DNA from: DATBIO01 sp036556965
Lineage (GTDB): Bacteria; Acidobacteriota; Vicinamibacteria; Fen-336
DNA: 13,531 nucleotides
Assembly: GCA_036556965.1 (NCBI GenBank)
Contig: DATBIO010000273.1
Location: forward strand, 1-13,531
Reading direction: 5' to 3'
The translations under genes and the position numbers were made by a program. The stretch's first letter is position 1, and the number at the start of each line of letters is the position of its first letter. Positions 1 through 7,052 of the stretch are shown piece by piece. The notes beneath the pieces are model-generated. The model was not told the DNA's origin. It ran no database searches and saw only the letters and a list, made by a program, of their open reading frames with translations.

Positions 1-42
1 GTTCCCCCGGCCCCGCCGCTACCGCCGCCCGTCCCCCTGGCC

Positions 43-48
43 TACGAT
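43..48 (+). promoter_or_regulatory. Possible -10 box of a leaderless tsaD promoter
   Basis: TACGAT lies six bases before the GTG start of tsaD. With the usual 6-8 base distance from -10 to the first transcribed base, the mRNA would begin at or next to the GTG, so the transcript would be leaderless. This fits the lack of any Shine-Dalgarno-like purine run in the C-rich stretch before the start. No convincing -35 hexamer is seen about 17 bases upstream. The reading frame of tsaD is also open back to the window edge, so an upstream start cannot be excluded by stop codons alone. Confidence 0.3.
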
Positions 49-54
49 CGTTCC

Positions 55-1077
55 GTGCGCATCCTCGCCATCGAGACGTCCTGCGACGAGACCTCCGCCG
101 CGGTGGTGGAGGACGGCCGCCGCATCGTCTCCAACGTGGTCAGCACGCAGGCCGCCCTGCACGCGCCGTACGGGGGGGTGGTGCCGGAGCTGGCCTCGCG
201 CCATCACATCGAGAACATCTGCCCCGTGGTGGGAGCGGCCATGGCGGAGGCCGGCCTCGACTACCCCGCCCTCGACGCGGTGGCGGTGACGCAGGGCCCC
301 GGGCTGGTCGGCTCGCTGCTGGTCGGCGTGCAGGTGGCCAAGGGCATCGCCTTCGTCCACGGCAAGCCCCTGGTGCCCGTGCACCACATCGCCGGCCACC
401 TGGAGGCCCCCTTCCTGGCCCACGGCGAGGCGCCCCTCCCCGCCCTCGCCCTCGTGGTCTCGGGCGGGCACACCAGCCTCTTCGAGGTGCCCGAGGAAGG
501 CGTCTACCACCTGCTCGGCCGCACGCGCGACGACGCGGCGGGCGAGGCCTACGACAAGGTGGCCAAGCTCCTCGGCCTCGGCTACCCGGGCGGGCCCGTG
601 ATCGATCGCTTGGCCAAGGGGGCGAACGACCGCGCCGTGGACTTCACCATCGCGCGCCTCAAGGACGGCAGCGCCGACTTCTCCTTCAGCGGGATCAAGA
701 CCGCCGTCCTCTACCACGTGCGGCGCGAGGGCATCGCGCCCGTGGAGGACCCCGCGCGGGTGCCGGACGTGGTCCGCAACCTGGTGGCGTCCTTCCAGCG
801 CGCGGTGGTCGGCGCGCTCGTGACGCGGCTGCGCAAGGCGGCGGAGGAGCGGCGGCCGCGCAGCCTGCTCCTCACGGGCGGCGTGGCCGCCAACAGCCTC
901 CTGCGCGAGGAGGCGCGGAAGGCGGCGGACGCGCTGGGCCTCCCGCTCCTCGTCCCTCCCGTGGCCCTCTCCACCGACAACGCGGCCATGATCGGCGCGG
1001 CGGGCTGGGTGGGATACCGCAAGGGACGGCGCGCGGGCCTGGACCTCAACGCCGATCCTCACCTGGCCCTGGCCTGA
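55..1077 (+). CDS. tsaD: tRNA N6-adenosine threonylcarbamoyltransferase TsaD
   Basis: Transfers the threonylcarbamoyl group of TC-AMP to N6 of adenosine 37 in tRNAs reading ANN codons, working in the cytoplasm with TsaB and TsaE (family knowledge). The 340-residue product has the usual length and ASKHA-fold motifs: the family N-terminus ILAIETSCDET at residues 3-13, the metal-binding histidines H111 and H115 in VHHIAGH, VSGGHT at 135-140, GGVAAN at 275-280 and the third metal ligand in STDNAAMIG (D308). The GTG start is chosen because the family begins immediately before the ILAIETS strand. Partner genes tsaB, tsaC and tsaE are not in the window. The next gene starts 65 bases downstream behind its own promoter, so tsaD appears to be transcribed separately from it. 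Identification is secure; only the translation-start mechanism is uncertain. Confidence 0.97.
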   Translation: MRILAIETSCDETSAAVVEDGRRIVSNVVSTQAALHAPYGGVVPELASRHHIENICPVVGAAMAEAGLDYPALDAVAVTQGPGLVGSLLVGVQVAKGIAFVHGKPLVPVHHIAGHLEAPFLAHGEAPLPALALVVSGGHTSLFEVPEEGVYHLLGRTRDDAAGEAYDKVAKLLGLGYPGGPVIDRLAKGANDRAVDFTIARLKDGSADFSFSGIKTAVLYHVRREGIAPVEDPARVPDVVRNLVASFQRAVVGALVTRLRKAAEERRPRSLLLTGGVAANSLLREEARKAADALGLPLLVPPVALSTDNAAMIGAAGWVGYRKGRRAGLDLNADPHLALA

Positions 1078-1084
1078 GCCGCCC

Positions 1085-1114
1085 TTGACGCTGCCGAAGA
1101 CGCCTTGTTACGAT
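1085..1114 (+). promoter_or_regulatory. Sigma70-like promoter for the 86-aa gene
   Basis: TTGACG at 1085-1090 and TACGAT at 1109-1114 are separated by 18 bases, the best -35/-10 pair in the window. It lies just after the tsaD stop and predicts transcription from about 1121, giving a leader of roughly 20 bases that includes GGAGG at 1134-1138. It could also drive the glycerate kinase further downstream, since no clear terminator separates the two genes. Confidence 0.5.
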
Positions 1115-1142
1115 CGTTGAGCTTCTCTCCGGCGGAGGTTTG

Positions 1143-1403
1143 GTGGGCGACAAAGGTCTGCAGGATCCCGAGATGCGGCGCCTCCTGACCGACTTCTACC
1201 GAGAGGAGTTCCTGCGGCACCTGGAGCACATGCAGCTGGCGGGCATGGACCAGGAGGTCATGCACCGCGCCTGCACCAAGCTCATGGGCGACCTGGACCG
1301 CGTCTGCTGCCAGCCGGAGTTCCCCGCCCTCGCCGAGACGCTCCTGCAGAACTTCGACACCCTCACCCGCTTGAGCCAGCTCGATCCCCGCAAGGGGCAC
1401 TGA
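1143..1403 (+). CDS. Small helical protein of unknown function (86 aa)
   Basis: I do not recognise this family. The 86-residue product looks almost entirely alpha-helical and charged, with no signal peptide or membrane segment, and contains three cysteines, two of them adjacent (VCCQPEF). It is rich in Leu, Met, Asp and Glu, suggesting a small cytoplasmic helical bundle. Support for a real gene comes from a good promoter at 1085-1114, GGAGG at 1134-1138 and typical third-position G/C codon use. GTG at 1143 is preferred over TTG at 1140 because it leaves four bases after GGAGG, the same spacing as grpE; TTG would leave only one. It sits between tsaD and the glycerate kinase, but this context does not reveal a function. 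A regulator or adaptor is possible, but nothing in the sequence proves it. Confidence 0.7.
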   Translation: MGDKGLQDPEMRRLLTDFYREEFLRHLEHMQLAGMDQEVMHRACTKLMGDLDRVCCQPEFPALAETLLQNFDTLTRLSQLDPRKGH

Positions 1404-1473
1404 CCGGCCGCCCATGCAGCCCCGCGGCCGCCCGGGGGCGTGACCCGTACCTAGTCCCCCCCGCTGGGACCGC

Positions 1474-1490
1474 GCGCGCCTGAGGCGCGC
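1474..1490 (+). other. Perfect hairpin at the glycerate kinase N-terminus
   Basis: GCGCGCC (1474-1480), loop TGA, GGCGCGC (1484-1490) form a perfect 7-bp all-G/C stem. It follows the 86-aa gene by 70 bases and lacks a T-run, so it is a poor intrinsic terminator. The proposed CTG start at 1480-1482 sits at its apex, so the stem could instead affect initiation. In DNA this GC-rich such palindromes also arise by chance. Confidence 0.3.
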
Positions 1491-2838
1491 TGCTTCCCGC
1501 ATCCTCTCGTCCGCCCTCCGCGCCGCCGATCCCGAGGCCCTGGTGCGCGCCCACCTCCACGCCAGCGCGCGCTCGTTGCGCGTGGCCGGTCTCAGCCATC
1601 GCTGGGGGAGCGGGCGCGTGGCCCTGGTCGCGGTGGGCAAGGCCGCCTCCCGCATGGCCCGCGCCGCGGAGGACGTCCTGGGCGCGCGCCTCGACGAGGG
1701 GCTGGTGGTGGACGTGGCGGACACCGTGGACGTGCGCGCGCGCCGCCTCCTGGCCGGCCATCCCGTGCCGGACGAGCGCGGGCAGGCCGCGGCGGCGGAG
1801 GTGCTGCGCCTCGCGCGCGCGCTCGGCCCGCGCGACCTGCTGCTGCTGCTCGTGTCCGGCGGCGCCTCCGCCCTCCTCCCCGCACCGGTGGACGGCGTCT
1901 CCCTCGCGGACAAGGCGGAGGCCACGCGCCGGCTCCTGCACGCCGGCGCGTCCATCCACGAGCTGAACGCGGTGCGCAAGCACCTCTCGCGCCTCAAGGG
2001 CGGAGGCCTGGCGCGCGCCGCCGCGCCCGCCCGCGTGGCCAGCCTCGTGCTGTCCGACGTGGTGGGCGACGACCTCTCCACCATCGCCTCCGGCCCGGTC
2101 TCTCCCGACCCGACCACCTACGCGGACGCGCTCGCCGTCCTGCGCCGGCGCGGCGTCGCGGAGACGGTGCCCGCGGCCGTGCTGCGGCACCTCGAGGCGG
2201 GCGCGCGCGGCGACCGCGCGGAGACGCCGAAGCGCGGGGACCCCGCCTTCCGGCGGGTGAGGGCCGCGATCGTCGGCAGCAACCGGCTGAGCCTGGCCGC
2301 GGCGGAGGGCGAGGCACGCGCCCTGGGCCTGCGCACGCTGGTCCTCACCAGCCGCCTGGAGGGCGAGGCGCGCGAGGTCGCCCGCGCGCTGGTGTCGGTG
2401 CTCCGCGAGTGCGTGGAGGAGGGACGGCCCGAAGCACCCCCGGCCTGCCTCCTGGCCGGGGGCGAGACGACCGTCACCGTGCGGGGGGGCGGCCAGGGCG
2501 GACGGAACCAGGAGCTGGTCACGGCCGCGGTGGAGCCGCTGGCCGCGCTCGGCGCGCCCGGGGTGGTGGCCAGCCTGGCCACCGACGGCAGGGACGGCAA
2601 CAGCGACGCCGCCGGGGGGGTGGTGGACGACGCGACCCTGGGACGCGCCCGGGCCCTGGGTCTCGCGCCGCCCGGCGTGTTCCTGGAAGGAAGCGACTCC
2701 CGCAACTTCCTGGGCCCATTGGGCGGACTCATCGTCACCGGCCCCACGGGCACGAACGTCGTGGACGTCACCCTCCTGCTCGCCGGAGGCCGGAAAATGG
2801 CGGCACGTGGCCGTAAACGCTATACTCGCCTGGGTTAA
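1480..2838 (+). CDS. Glycerate 2-kinase, MOFRL family (GckA/TtuD type)
   Basis: Phosphorylates D-glycerate to 2-phosphoglycerate with ATP, feeding glycerate from serine, glyoxylate or tartrate breakdown into lower glycolysis (family knowledge). Visible motifs, numbered from CTG 1480: VGKAASRM (52-59), VSGGASALL (125-133), NAVRKHLSRLKGGGLA (163-178), LSDVVGDDL (191-199) and IASGPVSPDPTTYADA (202-217), then the C-terminal MOFRL domain with GGETTVTV and ATDGRDGNSDAAGG. The first ATG/GTG/TTG after the in-frame stop at 1441-1443 is GTG 1543, but the codons before it read ILSSALRAADPEALVRAHL, which matches the usual family N-terminal helix. I therefore extend to CTG 1480 (452 aa); from GTG 1543 it would be 431 aa. 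An ATG at 1414 is in frame but cut off by the TGA at 1441. Function is confident, the start is not. Confidence 0.88.
   Translation: MRRAASRILSSALRAADPEALVRAHLHASARSLRVAGLSHRWGSGRVALVAVGKAASRMARAAEDVLGARLDEGLVVDVADTVDVRARRLLAGHPVPDERGQAAAAEVLRLARALGPRDLLLLLVSGGASALLPAPVDGVSLADKAEATRRLLHAGASIHELNAVRKHLSRLKGGGLARAAAPARVASLVLSDVVGDDLSTIASGPVSPDPTTYADALAVLRRRGVAETVPAAVLRHLEAGARGDRAETPKRGDPAFRRVRAAIVGSNRLSLAAAEGEARALGLRTLVLTSRLEGEAREVARALVSVLRECVEEGRPEAPPACLLAGGETTVTVRGGGQGGRNQELVTAAVEPLAALGAPGVVASLATDGRDGNSDAAGGVVDDATLGRARALGLAPPGVFLEGSDSRNFLGPLGGLIVTGPTGTNVVDVTLLLAGGRKMAARGRKRYTRLG
2798..2826 (+). promoter_or_regulatory. Candidate grpE promoter with TATACT -10 box
   Basis: TATACT at 2821-2826 is a strong -10 hexamer in unusually AT-rich surroundings for this window; TGGCGG at 2798-2803, 17 bases upstream, is only a weak -35. 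It overlaps the last codons of the glycerate kinase and would start transcription near 2833, giving grpE a leader of about 35 bases. No CIRCE inverted repeat and no clear sigma32-type boxes are visible, so heat-shock control is not evident. Confidence 0.4.
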
Positions 2839-2867
2839 CTCCCGCCGCCCGCCAAGGGGGAGGTTCC

Positions 2868-3749
2868 TTGGCCGAGAGACGGATCGACGTCGAGCCCGCC
2901 GCATCCCCTCTGGAGGGGCTGCGCCCGGACGAGGCGGGGGACGCACCCGAGGACCAGCCCGGAGAGCAAGAGGCCCCCTCGGCCGCGGGCGAGGTCCCCG
3001 AGCGCCCCGTCGAGGAGTTCGATCCCTCCGCCGCGGAGGCCTACCACCAGCGGGCGCGGCTGGCCGAGGACCGTCTCTCCGAGGTCCTCACCGCCTACCG
3101 CCAGCTCCGCCTCGACAACGAGGACTTCCGCGAGCGCGCCGCGCGCAACCTGGAGCGGAAGTACCAGCAGCGGCACGACTCGCTGCTGCTCAGGTTCATG
3201 GACATCCTGGACAACCTGGACCGGGCGCTGGACGCCGTGCAGACGAGCTACGCGGACGACTCGCTGGTGCAGGGACTGATCCTCGTGCGCAGCCAGCTCC
3301 TGCAGACGCTCCAGGACGAGGGGCTCGAGCGCATCCCCGTGCTCGGGCTGCCCTACGACCCGCACGTCAGCGAGTCGGTGGGGACGGAGGAGGTCACCGA
3401 CCCCGACCAGCACCACCTCGTGGTGCGCGAGCACCTGCGCGGCTACCGCCTCAACGGGCGTGTGGCGCGCGCGTCACGCGTGGTGCTCGGCGAGTACGGC
3501 GGGCCGCGGCGTCAGGCGGCCCCCGTGGCCGCGGCCGCCGTGGGGGCCGGCCTCGTCCCGCCGGCCGAGGACTCGCTCGACGACATCATCGCGCGCGTGG
3601 AAGCACGCGAGGCCCAATCGCCGGAGGCGGCGCCCGGGGGCCCGGAGCTCGACGCCCTGGACGCCGACGAGGGGCCCGGGCTGCCGCGTGAAGCGCTCGG
3701 CGACGAGCCGGTGGAGGATCGTCCTCCGGACGACGACGAGGGCCGCTAG
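2868..3749 (+). CDS. grpE: GrpE nucleotide exchange factor with long acidic C-terminal tail
   Basis: Nucleotide exchange factor that releases ADP from DnaK in the cytoplasm. The product has 293 residues against about 200 for typical GrpE. Layout: acidic disordered N-terminus (1-50), long helical dimerisation segment (about 55-125) with the four-helix-bundle motif MDILDNLDRAL (111-121), then the beta-wing domain with LPYDPHVSESV (161-171) and the signature LRGYRLNGRVARASRVVLGEY (190-210, given as pattern landmarks). Residues 211-293 form an extra Ala-, Pro-, Asp- and Glu-rich tail containing a short predicted helix around DSLDDIIARVEARE. The TTG start follows AAGGGGGAGG (2854-2863) by four bases. 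dnaK and dnaJ do not follow; the gene ends 18 bases from the convergent operon. GrpE assignment is firm; the role of the tail is unknown. Confidence 0.93.
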   Translation: MAERRIDVEPAASPLEGLRPDEAGDAPEDQPGEQEAPSAAGEVPERPVEEFDPSAAEAYHQRARLAEDRLSEVLTAYRQLRLDNEDFRERAARNLERKYQQRHDSLLLRFMDILDNLDRALDAVQTSYADDSLVQGLILVRSQLLQTLQDEGLERIPVLGLPYDPHVSESVGTEEVTDPDQHHLVVREHLRGYRLNGRVARASRVVLGEYGGPRRQAAPVAAAAVGAGLVPPAEDSLDDIIARVEAREAQSPEAAPGGPELDALDADEGPGLPREALGDEPVEDRPPDDDEGR

Positions 3750-3767
3750 CCCTCCCCCGCCGCGCGC

Positions 3768-4718
3768 CTAGAGGACGTACGCGAGGGCGAAGCCGACCTG
3801 GGCCACCATGACCATCAGGTACATGTGCGTCCAGGAGATGTGGTTCTCGGTGCTGGCCATCTCTTCCGGGCGGCGGACCATCAGGTAGGAGACGTAGATC
3901 CCGTAGGCCATCAGCACCGGTCCCAGCAGGAGGAGCAGGACGCGGTTGCCGGTGAGCGTGCCCAGCCACACCCCGATGGGGATGAGGGCGAAGGGCAGCA
4001 CGAAGAAGGGCGTGATGATCCAGGCCGCCTTCTTCACGCCGTAGAGGATGGGGAGGGTGCGGCAGCCGTCCGCGCGGTCCCCTTCGATGTCGGCGAAGTC
4101 CTTGGTGGTGGAGGCGCCGAGCAGGAAGAGGCCGAAGATCCCCCCGATGTACCAGGGCTCCACCCCGACGATGGTCTTCACCGCCGACCAGCCCGCGACC
4201 TTCAGCAGGAGGCCGCGCGGGATGGCGATGGTCACGTTGGCCCAGACGCCCTCCCGCTTCGTGCGCAGCGGGGGCGCGGAGTAGATCCAGGTGAAGAACA
4301 CGGCCACCACCACGATCCAGAAGCACTCGTGGCGGCGCAGGCCGGCGGGGACGGCGAGCCAGGCCAGCACCAGCGTCAGCGCGTAGGTGATGGCGGTGAA
4401 GGTCCAGGCCTCGCGCAGGGAGAGCGCGCCGCTGGGCAGCGGCCGGCGCGGCTTGTTCACGCGGTCGATGGCGAGGTCGTAGATCTGGTTGAGCGCGTTG
4501 TTGCCGGCGTTGAAGATGCCCGCCATGAGGACGCCCGCCAGCACCGGCAGCAGCAGATCCGCGGAGAGCGCGGCCTTGGTGCCCCGCGCGCCCCAGGCCG
4601 TCACCGCCCCGCTGAAGAAGCCCAGCATCGGCGGGAGCAGGGTGAACGGCCGGGCCAGGTCGAGGTAGGCCTGGGCCTTGGAGGGCGGCGCGGTCAGCAC
4701 GGGGGAGGCAGCGGTCAT
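3768..4718 (-). CDS. UbiA-type membrane prenyltransferase
   Basis: Integral membrane enzyme that transfers a prenyl chain from a prenyl diphosphate to an acceptor. The 316-residue product has multiple hydrophobic segments and both Asp-rich motifs: N77-x3-D81-x3-D85 followed by NKPRRPLPSG (88-97), and KDFADIEGDRADGCRTLP (206-223). YSAPPLRTKR (146-155) is also typical. The pattern resembles the homogentisate prenyltransferase, chlorophyll synthase and digeranylgeranylglyceryl phosphate synthase branches more than ubiquinone-type UbiA, but acceptor and chain length cannot be read from sequence. The ATG overlaps the stop of the preceding gene by four bases (ATGA), with TGAGGA seven bases upstream. 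It is the last gene of the operon, and its partner kinase is directly upstream, suggesting the kinase product is its donor. Confidence 0.9.
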   Translation of the reverse strand: MTAASPVLTAPPSKAQAYLDLARPFTLLPPMLGFFSGAVTAWGARGTKAALSADLLLPVLAGVLMAGIFNAGNNALNQIYDLAIDRVNKPRRPLPSGALSLREAWTFTAITYALTLVLAWLAVPAGLRRHECFWIVVVAVFFTWIYSAPPLRTKREGVWANVTIAIPRGLLLKVAGWSAVKTIVGVEPWYIGGIFGLFLLGASTTKDFADIEGDRADGCRTLPILYGVKKAAWIITPFFVLPFALIPIGVWLGTLTGNRVLLLLLGPVLMAYGIYVSYLMVRRPEEMASTENHISWTHMYLMVMVAQVGFALAYVL

Positions 4719-6073
4719 GTCGCGATCCTCAGCATGGCCACGGCGAAGGCGGCGCCCAGGGCGGTGTTGAGGGCGTTGAGGGCGTCGTTGCCCATCCAGC
4801 CGCGCCGCTCCGCCACCGTGCCGATCACGCTCTCGGCCAGGCTGCCCAGGAGGCCCGCCGACGCGACCAGGGCCGCCAGCGGCCAGGAGTAGAGCCCGCC
4901 CGCCCGCCCGACGCAAGCGACGAGGACGGCCCCCAGCAGGGCCGCCAGCGTGCCTTCCAGGCTCACCGCTCCCTCCGTGCCCGGGGGGACCGGCCGCAGC
5001 GTGGTGATGAGCACGGTGCGCCGGCCGTAGGCCTTGCCCACCTCCGACGAGCAGGTGTCGGCGGCGGCCGTGGCCACCGCCGCCGCGTAGGCCACCGCGT
5101 AGAGCAGGCGGGCCGGGCCCTCCGACATCCCGGCCAGCAGCGCGAGCACGGCGGCCACCCCGCCGTTGGCCCAGGCGTTGCGCCAGCCCCGCGCCCCGCC
5201 CCTCTCCTGGGCGATGCCGCGGGCGGCCTTCACCGAATAGCCCACCCGCGTCACCACGCTGCCGATGACGAAGAACGCGGCCATGAGCGCGAAGCCGGCC
5301 AGCCCCAGGCCGAGGGTGATGGCGGTGCCGATGAGCACCGCGGAGAGGGCGCCCGCCAGGTCGATGGAGCGCGCGAAGAAGGCGAGGGCCCCCACGGCCA
5401 CGTTCACGGCCAGGCCCACGAGCAGCCTGTGCGGCGCATCGGGATCGGCCAGCAGCGTCCCCGTCCGCGCCTCCGCGAGCAGCCAGAGCCCGGCCGCACC
5501 CGCCAGGGGCACGGTGACGTTGTCGTCGAGGGTGGTGGGCAGCGACTCCACGAGCGCGCAGAACAGCACGACCGCCGCCAGGCCCGCCAGCAGGCCCGGG
5601 GAGAGGGCGGCGCCGGACAGGCGCAGCGTCCACGCCGTCAGCCCCAGCGCCCCCAGGGTGCCGAAGACGAGGAAGGCGAGGAAGCCGTTCCAGCTCTTGC
5701 CCTCGTTCCAGGGCAGGCGGCGGCCGCCGCGCCAGAGGCCCACCACGGAGGCCATGCCGTCGCCGAAGGCCAGGATGGCCCACACCGCCGCCGCCTTCCA
5801 AAGCGCATCGTGGAAGACGAGCACCAGGGCCAGCACGGAGAGCGGGTACAGCAGGATGCCGCGCGCGTATCCCCGGCCCGCCTCCTCGGAGCGCCACAGC
5901 CCGCGGCCGCCGATCCGGGGGAGCACCTGCCAGTTGAAGAGGAAGGCGGCGAGGGCCAGGGCCGCGGCCTGCGGCCAGGTCAGCTCGCGGAGGAGGAAGG
6001 CGAAGCCCCCCACCGCCATGTGCACAACCTTGCGCCTCAGCTCCGCGCCGCTGAGGCCGGAGGCTTCAGGCAA
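4715..6073 (-). CDS. Fusion of prenol kinase (VTE5-like) and DUF92 (VTE6-like) domains
   Basis: A 452-residue polytopic membrane protein with two family signatures. The N-terminal half (about 10-210) looks like the phytol/dolichol kinase family related to CDP-diglyceride synthases: LRRKVVHM (12-19), FGDGMASVVG (103-112), EGKSWNG (124-130) and ESLPTTLDDNVTVPL (176-190). The C-terminal half (about 215-452) matches DUF92: ADTCSSEVGKAYG (338-350), PPGTEGAVSLEGTLA (363-377), ESVIGT (414-419) and NALNTALGA (433-441). In plants VTE5 phosphorylates phytol and the DUF92 protein VTE6 phosphorylates phytyl phosphate, so a fusion could make prenyl diphosphate in one polypeptide (inference). The TTG start, preceded by GGGAG at good spacing, is needed to keep the RRKVVH motif; ATG at residue 19 would lose it. 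It overlaps the SDR gene by 8 bases and the UbiA gene by 4. Confidence 0.85.
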   Translation of the reverse strand: MPEASGLSGAELRRKVVHMAVGGFAFLLRELTWPQAAALALAAFLFNWQVLPRIGGRGLWRSEEAGRGYARGILLYPLSVLALVLVFHDALWKAAAVWAILAFGDGMASVVGLWRGGRRLPWNEGKSWNGFLAFLVFGTLGALGLTAWTLRLSGAALSPGLLAGLAAVVLFCALVESLPTTLDDNVTVPLAGAAGLWLLAEARTGTLLADPDAPHRLLVGLAVNVAVGALAFFARSIDLAGALSAVLIGTAITLGLGLAGFALMAAFFVIGSVVTRVGYSVKAARGIAQERGGARGWRNAWANGGVAAVLALLAGMSEGPARLLYAVAYAAAVATAAADTCSSEVGKAYGRRTVLITTLRPVPPGTEGAVSLEGTLAALLGAVLVACVGRAGGLYSWPLAALVASAGLLGSLAESVIGTVAERRGWMGNDALNALNTALGAAFAVAMLRIAT

Positions 6074-7052
6074 CGTCCTGCTCCCGCAGCCAGCGCCACG
6101 TCGCCTGGAGGCCGTCGCGCAGCGGCCGGGGCTCGTAGCCGAGCTCGCGCTCGGCCTTGGCCGTGCCGATGGCCCAGTGCTCGCGGAACACGTCCACCAC
6201 CTGGTGCGTGAGCAGCGGCGGGTGGCCGGTCACCTCGGCCCAGAGCCAGAGCAGCCAGCCCAGGGCCCGGGCCGCGGCGTAGGGGATGTGCCGCGTGGGG
6301 GCGGCCACGCCCGCCACCTCCTGCCAGGCCGCGAAGAGCTCCACCAGGGTGGCGTCGGCGCCGCCCAGGAAATAGCGCTGGCCCCTCTCCCCGCGCTCGA
6401 GGGCGGCGGCGTGGGCCCGCGCCACGTCGTCCACGTAGGCGTAGGACCAGCGGCGGTCGCCCGGTCCCACGATGCCCGCCAGCTTCCCGCGGCCGTGGTC
6501 GGAGAGCATCCGCACCACCAGGTTGCCGTCGGTCAGCTCCCCGGGGCCGTAGACCACCCCCGGGTACAGCATGACCACGTCGGCGCCGCCCGCCGCCGCT
6601 TCGCGCGCCACCGCGTCCGCCCTCGCCTTGGTGCGCTCGTAGTCGTTGCGGAAGCCGCGGCCGGGATGGACGCGCGTCTCCTCCGCGGGCTCGGGGCCGG
6701 AGGGCCCCACGGCGATGAAGGAGGAGGTGTAGACGAGGCGGGCCCCGTTCTCCGCCGCCGCGGCGAGCGCGTGGCGCAGCCCGCCCACGTTGACCTCGTC
6801 GAAGCGCTCGCGCTCGGGCACCCACATCTTCACCAGCGCGGCGAGGTGCACCACGCCCCGGCAGCCCTCCGCCGCCCGCCGGTAGGACGCGGCGTCGGTG
6901 ACGTCGCCCTGCACCACGGCCGCCCCCGCGGGCAGGCCGCGGAGGTCGCTGGTCGGCCGGGCCAGCACGCGCAGCTCGTGGCCGGCGGCGTCGAGGGCGC
7001 GGGCCACGCTCTTGCCCAGGAAGCCCGTGCCCCCGGTGAGGAGGACCTTCAC
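6066..7052 (-). CDS. Extended SDR, dihydroflavonol reductase/3-beta-HSD-like epimerase or reductase
   Basis: NAD(P)-dependent oxidoreductase of the extended short-chain dehydrogenase family, 328 residues. Rossmann motif GGTGFLG at 7-13, an acidic/hydrophobic GDVTD at 49-53, catalytic region with Ser 110/111, Tyr138 and Lys142 (YERTK), and YPGVVYGPGE further on. This pattern is shared by dihydroflavonol 4-reductase-like, 3-beta-hydroxysteroid dehydrogenase-like and hopanoid-associated HpnA-type proteins, so the substrate is open: a sugar, a polyketide-like ring or an isoprenoid alcohol or ketone. The GTG start overlaps the stop of the rmd-like gene in a GTGA; its own end overlaps the kinase-fusion start by 8 bases. 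No Shine-Dalgarno is seen before the GTG, which suggests translational coupling. Position between nucleotide-sugar and prenyl-lipid genes fits either pathway. Confidence 0.82.
   Translation of the reverse strand: MKVLLTGGTGFLGKSVARALDAAGHELRVLARPTSDLRGLPAGAAVVQGDVTDAASYRRAAEGCRGVVHLAALVKMWVPERERFDEVNVGGLRHALAAAAENGARLVYTSSFIAVGPSGPEPAEETRVHPGRGFRNDYERTKARADAVAREAAAGGADVVMLYPGVVYGPGELTDGNLVVRMLSDHGRGKLAGIVGPGDRRWSYAYVDDVARAHAAALERGERGQRYFLGGADATLVELFAAWQEVAGVAAPTRHIPYAAARALGWLLWLWAEVTGHPPLLTHQVVDVFREHWAIGTAKAERELGYEPRPLRDGLQATWRWLREQDVA

Noticed and set aside
1416..1440. GC-rich dyad around GCGGCCGC after the 86-aa gene as a terminator
   Set aside because: Imperfect pairing and no T-run; not distinguishable from background GC symmetry.
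3750..3767. Bidirectional terminator between grpE and the convergent ubiA-like gene
   Set aside because: The 18-base gap has no usable stem-loop or T-run; termination is probably Rho-dependent or within the coding regions.
4719..5897. Apparent N-terminal extension of the UbiA-type enzyme to 709 residues
   Set aside because: The extra region is an out-of-frame shadow of the DUF92 fusion; the true ATG at 4718 has a ribosome site and the ATGA overlap.
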